DNA of 64,000 nucleotides from Diphasiastrum complanatum (Eukaryota > Streptophyta > Lycopodiopsida > Lycopodiales > Lycopodiaceae): the NCBI GenBank assembly GCA_029204225.1, contig CM055104.1, forward strand, positions 40,703,929 to 40,767,928, in the 5' to 3' direction. Positions 59,506-64,000 of this stretch are shown here, in pieces. The notes under the pieces are model-generated. The model saw only the letters and a program-made list of their open reading frames with translations, had not been told where the DNA came from and did no database searches. The position numbers were made by a program, and so were the translations under genes. Position 1 is the stretch's first letter. Each line of letters begins with the position of its first letter.

Positions 59506-59673
59506 TCAGGCAATTTTGATGAGCTCGCCCCAAGGGCTACTCTGAAATGCAGCAATAAGGTTTCCTATGCAGTCCTTGTTCAACAAATTCTTATCAAAGG
59601 ATACATCATGCTCAGATTTTCCGCATGTGCATAATTGACATGTCGATGCAAATATGAAAATAGTTGTGTGCAT
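59506..59673 (-). CDS. Short protein-like frame, unassigned
   Basis: A 55-codon - strand frame from ATG at 59673 to TGA at 59506 ends with LLNKDCIGNLIAAFQSSPWG and ELIKIA. The second half looks like an amphipathic helix of a real protein. It could be the last exon of an unrecognised gene or chance. It cannot be an internal exon of the RRM gene in this frame because it ends in a stop. Confidence 0.15.
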   Translation of the reverse strand: MHTTIFIFASTCQLCTCGKSEHDVSFDKNLLNKDCIGNLIAAFQSSPWGELIKIA

Positions 59674-62124
59674 AACTTTTCACATAGTACAAACATTGAT
59701 ACTGATTCGTAATTTCTAAACTTTAGGTAGATTTGGAACCTATGCTATGAAAGCTATGTTTAAGTGGACATGCCTTTCAGTAACTTTTCAATGTAACGAT
59801 GTTGTTCCTAGAATAGTACCCAACGCAAAGGAGAAATGGAAAATTCAATGCAAAGGAACATGCCCAAAGTCTTAGACCAACTCCATGCATAATACGAACG
59901 AACATCCTTAGGAACTCAGTCAGTGCCCAAGGGTAGGTGTAGGTCACACACACAGAGACACATCAGCTTTCATACCTTGTAAAAAGACCAACGTACTGAG
60001 TGTCTTTCACTTCTCAGGGGGTGAAGAGCAAACTCAATCATGATGAAGGCTAGAACTAAAGAGCAAAGCCAGTCAAACAAGTCCCTACTTCCTCATGGTA
60101 AAATAAGGACAATATCACTTCAACTTGCTCAACTAAATCGATAGCTAGCACACCACCAAAGATAGAAATAATTAAGACAAACCATCCGGATCTAAAATGA
60201 AAGCTATATGTCTGCTAATACGACAGAAAATTTATTTCAATGATATGTCTAGGATGGTGCTCAACATAACAAAAGAGAGCTGCAATCTTCAATCTTGTGG
60301 AGCTCAACAAAATCTTAGACCATCAATTTCATCATGGCGTTAGAAGCCCATTCCAACCAAAAACAGTCAGAACGTACTGTACATTCCATACAGTACGTTC
60401 CAGAAAGTACTAGGTCAAAATGTATAGTCTAAATGCGAAAGAAATAATAATCATTAGTAAAGATAACTAAAGGCTCATAATCTGCTTACTGCTAGATCTG
60501 TGAGCCTTCATAATCCACATGAAGGTGTATTGTCGTACAGTCGATCGTTTACTTCCTCAACTGTGGTGTTTTGAGCATTGAACAGTCCTGCTAGAATAGA
60601 AAATATCTCACTGCATTTGAAAGATGGAAGTTTGTTACACTATTTTTTGGAAATTAATGATATGGTGCTATCTTAGTCCTATGCCCGACCATTTTTAGGG
60701 AAGGATAAATAGGGTCCAGGTGGCAGTAAGCAGACTTTTAGGGTAATTTTTTGCACTATAATAAACTCTTTCCAGTCTAAAGTTTCTCCTTTTTCTACAG
60801 CATCACTTCATCAGCACCTAAGAGTACATGTAGGTCACATGCACAAAAATACCTCCGTATTAGCTTTCATACATTGGTACAAAGCCAGGTGTACTAACTT
60901 CTTTTCACTTCTCCGGAGGGAAGGGCGGACTAAATGATGATGAAAGCTAGCATTGAAGAGCAAAGGACATCCCTAATTTGTAAAAGGTTCAGCATTTTAT
61001 CAATTCAGGTTGCTCAAAGCCTAACTAAATAGTTTAGTTGGTGGGGATAAGGTACCAATCAAAATATAAACAATTAGCACAAACGAGTCAGCCACCACTT
61101 GGAAAGATCTCAGACGGAAACCTGCCTTTCAGTAACTTGATTTCCGTCATGTCTACAGATGTTATATACCTGTTACTTACGAAATTTGTATTCAACACAT
61201 TTTCTAAAAAACCTGTGTTGAACATGCATAATATTACAGCTGCAAATGTCTTCGAAAGAGAATATACAATCAACAATGGAGAAACATCAGAGCCATATGA
61301 TCAAGCTAACCTGACAACTTGGATGTGGCATATCTATGACGAGGTGCATTATGTTGAAACAACGAATGTATGCTAAAAAGGATATAGTTGTAATAAGGAG
61401 GGTCTTACACTTGAATTGCAAGGCATATTAACTCGATCACACATATGTTCATTGTTAGGCCAAGGAGAATAAAGGGTAGAAATACAATCTCAATGCATGA
61501 AACTCACTGCAGAGCTTTCAAAAGAAGATCGTATGTTGAAAAAATGGACTAAAAGCTAAACCTTCACGACTCCCTTGTCATCAGCTTTGAATGTTGAGTA
61601 GCATAATCTAGCATATAGTGGCCTCATACGAAAAACTTATGTACAAAGTCACAAACTTAAGTACTTAAGACAAGGCTGACATCCTTGAACTTGAGTCAAC
61701 TAGGAGGTCCAGACTCAATACTTCAATGCTGAAGACAAAGCTGAGATTGAATATCTTCCATATCCCGTCCACGACAAAGATCCGAGGTACCCATAGGCTA
61801 TGATTCAGATGGAGAGGCCAAGATTCCAGACTCCTTCAACAAAAACAGCAGAGACAGTGTCGACGGCTAGAGAGACAGACAGCTAGCTATTAGGTCACAG
61901 CCCAGAGCGCCACGGCAGCAGAGACGACACTGGTAGCCTATCCGGCGGCATAGGTCCACAACACGTCCAGTGACACCCTCACAGCATAGCATCCACCATT
62001 TCTTCCATGTTGATGGACATCATGATATACTATTCCAAGCTGTTGGATCCTGATTGGACCAAACATTTTTATGCATTGTATTTGTAGTTATCGTTTCTTT
62101 ATAGATGATTGAGCTTTCAGCTCC
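59674..62124. other. Intergenic or intronic, nothing recognised
   Basis: A hairpin lies at 60370-60400. Two similar blocks with AGGTCACA and ACATCAGCTTTCATACCTTG (near 59940) or TTAGCTTTCATACATTGG (near 60860) suggest an old duplication. No coding signal. Confidence 0.3.
60370..60400. other. Perfect 12-bp hairpin
   Basis: GAACGTACTGTA, a 7-base loop CATTCCA, then TACAGTACGTTC. Confidence 0.9.
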
Positions 62125-62432
62125 TATGTGCACACTTGACATGTACCTTTTCTTAGTCCTATATACCTTAGGGTATTTCAAGGACATTAATAAAGATCTC
62201 TCTCTCTCTCCCTCTCTCTCTCTCTCTCCATGGATACATATGATTATTATGCACATGCTTTCTCATTTATGTATTTATCTTAGTTTATACTAGATGTTTT
62301 CTTTATTACAGTTTTGGGGACATTTTATACACTCCCATGATTCCCACATAATTGACATGTACTTCATTAGTCTTATATGCCTTTTGGCATGGAAAAGACA
62401 TTAATAAAGCCTCTCTCTCTCTCTCTCTCGTT
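62125..62432. repeat. Duplicated block ending in CT runs
   Basis: GACATGTACnTT, TTAGTC(C/T)TATAT(A/G)CCTT and GACATTAATAAAG followed by CT repeats occur at 62138-62230 and again at 62353-62430, about 215 bases apart. A LINE fragment follows directly. Confidence 0.75.
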
Positions 62433-62439
62433 GACCCCC

Positions 62440-62984
62440 AAGCCGCTTTTCTCACCACCTCCCATTGCCGCTTCACTAACCTTTCCCTCTAAGCCCCAGC
62501 CCAACACAGCCCGACACACATTTCGATCACTACACCCTTCTTGGTATGATGTCGAGTGTCGTTCTCTTCATCATTTAGTCACCTATTCACGTATTCATGC
62601 TCCACATTACTTCGATCTTCCCGACATTCTTACCACCGTGTTCTTCGCCGTAAAAAGCATGCTTATGATGACTGTGAAGGGAAACGTCTTATTGACCTTC
62701 TTTTCAGTTCTTCCTCGAGCGCTTTCTGGCACGAGTTCATTCCCCGCTCTCCACCACCTCTCTTGGAAGACCTCCGCATTTGGACCGCCTACGCTACTAG
62801 CTTATATACCATCCCCACTGACTCACCTATCTCTATATCTCCGCGACCATCTCAGTTCTCCTTCTTCACAGCCGATATGGTACTTGCTGCCATTAAGAAG
62901 ATGAAGTCCCATAATGCCAGAGATATCAAAGACCTCGAGTCTGAGCTCCTTGCCCATGCATCCGACTTCCTTGTTGGAATGTAA
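62440..62984 (+). pseudogene. LINE non-LTR retrotransposon fragment
   Basis: In one frame RHTFRSLHPSWYDVECRSL and, after a frameshift near 62638, RVLRRKKHAYDDCEGKRLID, FWHEFIPRSPPP, FTADMVLAAIKKMKSHNARD and IKDLESELLAHASDF. This is the linker between endonuclease and reverse transcriptase and the start of the RT of plant LINE-type elements (family pattern of Lys-Ala-x-Asp followed by a helix). It is cut at about 62984 where a Ty3 fragment on the other strand begins. Confidence 0.6.
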
Positions 62985-62989
62985 ATGGA

Positions 62990-64000
62990 ATTTCTTACAT
63001 TTACACAGTTTGTTTGCGTACTACTTACATATGCCCTAAGCATACCTTCCAAGATCTGGTTCACTCGCTCTGTCTGACCATCCGTCTGAGGATGCTCGGA
63101 GCTACTCATCCACAACTATGTTCCCAGCTTGGCGAACACCTCAATCCAAAAATTTCTCGTAAACTTGGGATCCCTGTCAGAAACAATGGACTTCGGAAGG
63201 CCATGTAACCTAACAATATTCTCAATAAACAACTCAGCAACTTGCGGAGCTGTGACCTTCTTGGTCGTTGCGATGAAATGAGCCATGTTGGAAAGCATGT
63301 CTACCACTACCATAACAGAATTGAATCCCTTCTGGGTCTTGGGTAGGCCCAACAATAAAATCCATAGAGATGCTTTCCCACCTTCCTATAGGTATCTCAA
63401 GTGGATGTAGCAAGTCCGGAGGACTTACTCTCTCGGCCTTGTTCACTTGACAAGTCGTGCAACATTGGACATACTCTCTTACATTCCGCTGCAATCGTGG
63501 CCAAAAATAATGCCTTCTTACAAGCTCACTAGTCTTATCATACCCAGGGTGCCCTGCGCAGGGACTATCATGGCATTCATGAAGTATCTTACGACGAAGA
63601 TCCTTCACATCTGGCACAAAAACTCTTCCATTTCTCAATAACATACCATCCTTCACGATGTATGTTAGATATGTACTAGTGTGTGCCTCTACGGAAGCGA
63701 CAGCCTCGACTGACTCTTCCGTTTGGTCGACTACCTTGCGCGCATTAGGCCACACACGCTGACAATGTGGTTCCTTTTCTTGGGCCTTCTTAATCTCCTC
63801 CATGAGACCACTGTCAACCACAGTCAAGCTCATCTGATGCAGTATACGAGATAGTGCATCAGCGACCACATTTTCCTTCACTCTTCGGAAGCAAATTTCC
63901 AAGTGAAATTCCTGCATCAGCTCGGCCCACCGAGCTTGGCAACCTTTCGAATCTGGTTGAGTGCAAAAATACTTTAAAGTATGATGATCTGTGTACACAT
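62990..64000 (-). pseudogene. Ty3/gypsy RNase H and integrase, running off the window
   Basis: Reading leftwards from 64000: the end of RNase H (YTDHHTLKYF, then NVVADALSRI) and the integrase zinc region (HECHDSPCAGHPGYDKT and CTTCQVNKAERVSPPDLL). The core follows with its catalytic residues, namely Asp in SMDFI, Asp in SIVSDRDPKF and Glu in TDGQTERVNQIL. It is close to chromovirus integrases and far better preserved than the other Ty3 pieces. Breaks are a frameshift near 63350 and a TAG at about 63116. It is truncated at about 63000, losing the C-terminal part. Confidence 0.9.

Overview
The window looks like nuclear DNA of a land plant with a large, transposon-rich genome. The evidence is an intact intron-containing gene for ribosomal protein SA (uS2) with plant-type sequence and a telo-box upstream, plant-type Ty1/copia and Ty3/gypsy retrotransposons with tRNA-Met or tRNA-Asp/Arg-like primer sites, long GA/CT microsatellites and AT-rich intergenic DNA. 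I cannot fix the species; a fern, gymnosperm or other large-genome plant would fit. Nothing bacterial (operons, CRISPR) is present.

Layout. 0-2 kb: the 3' end of a Ty3/gypsy element and its LTR. 2-4 kb: an inverted repeat of about 0.3 kb arms. 4-8.3 kb: two copies of one internally deleted copia element placed head to head. 8.3-14 kb: unassigned protein-like remnants, a 750-bp heptamer minisatellite, T-rich DNA and GC-rich palindromic repeats. 14.2-20 kb: nested copia fragments, a copia LTR with primer site, a small non-autonomous LTR element and another LTR. 20.7-21.9 kb: a Ty3 integrase tail and SINE-like DNA. 22.5-25.1 kb: the ribosomal protein SA gene (five coding exons, + strand). 27.0-27.9 kb: a decayed ORF on the - strand. 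29-36 kb: LTR and copia scraps and local tandem duplications. 37.3-37.5 kb: a housekeeping-type promoter module on the - strand. 37.7-39.3 kb: 5' LTR, primer site and gag of a Ty3 element, running into a 100-bp GA array. 39.7-42.1 kb: a truncated copia element. 42.1-52.8 kb: a nearly complete but broken Ty3/gypsy element. 54.0-54.6 kb: the last exon of an RBM26/27-like (CCCH/RRM) RNA-binding protein gene on the - strand. 62.4-64 kb: a LINE scrap next to a well-preserved Ty3 RNase H/integrase (- strand) that runs off the window.

The most interesting system is the 42.1-52.8 kb element. Between integrase and the 3' LTR it carries a roughly 770-codon accessory reading frame with its own TATA box and a leader that repeats the GAATTCGC/GCGAATTC motif grammar of the gag leader. 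A diverged, collinear relative of the accessory protein's C-terminal half lies alone at 27.0-27.9 kb on the opposite strand. I do not recognise this protein family. Many in-frame stops in these elements are TGA or TAG where the family has Arg or Gln, which fits deamination of methylated CG and CHG sites.

Only two host genes are supported: ribosomal protein SA (complete) and the RBM26/27-like terminal exon. All other coding sequence is transposon-derived or unassigned.
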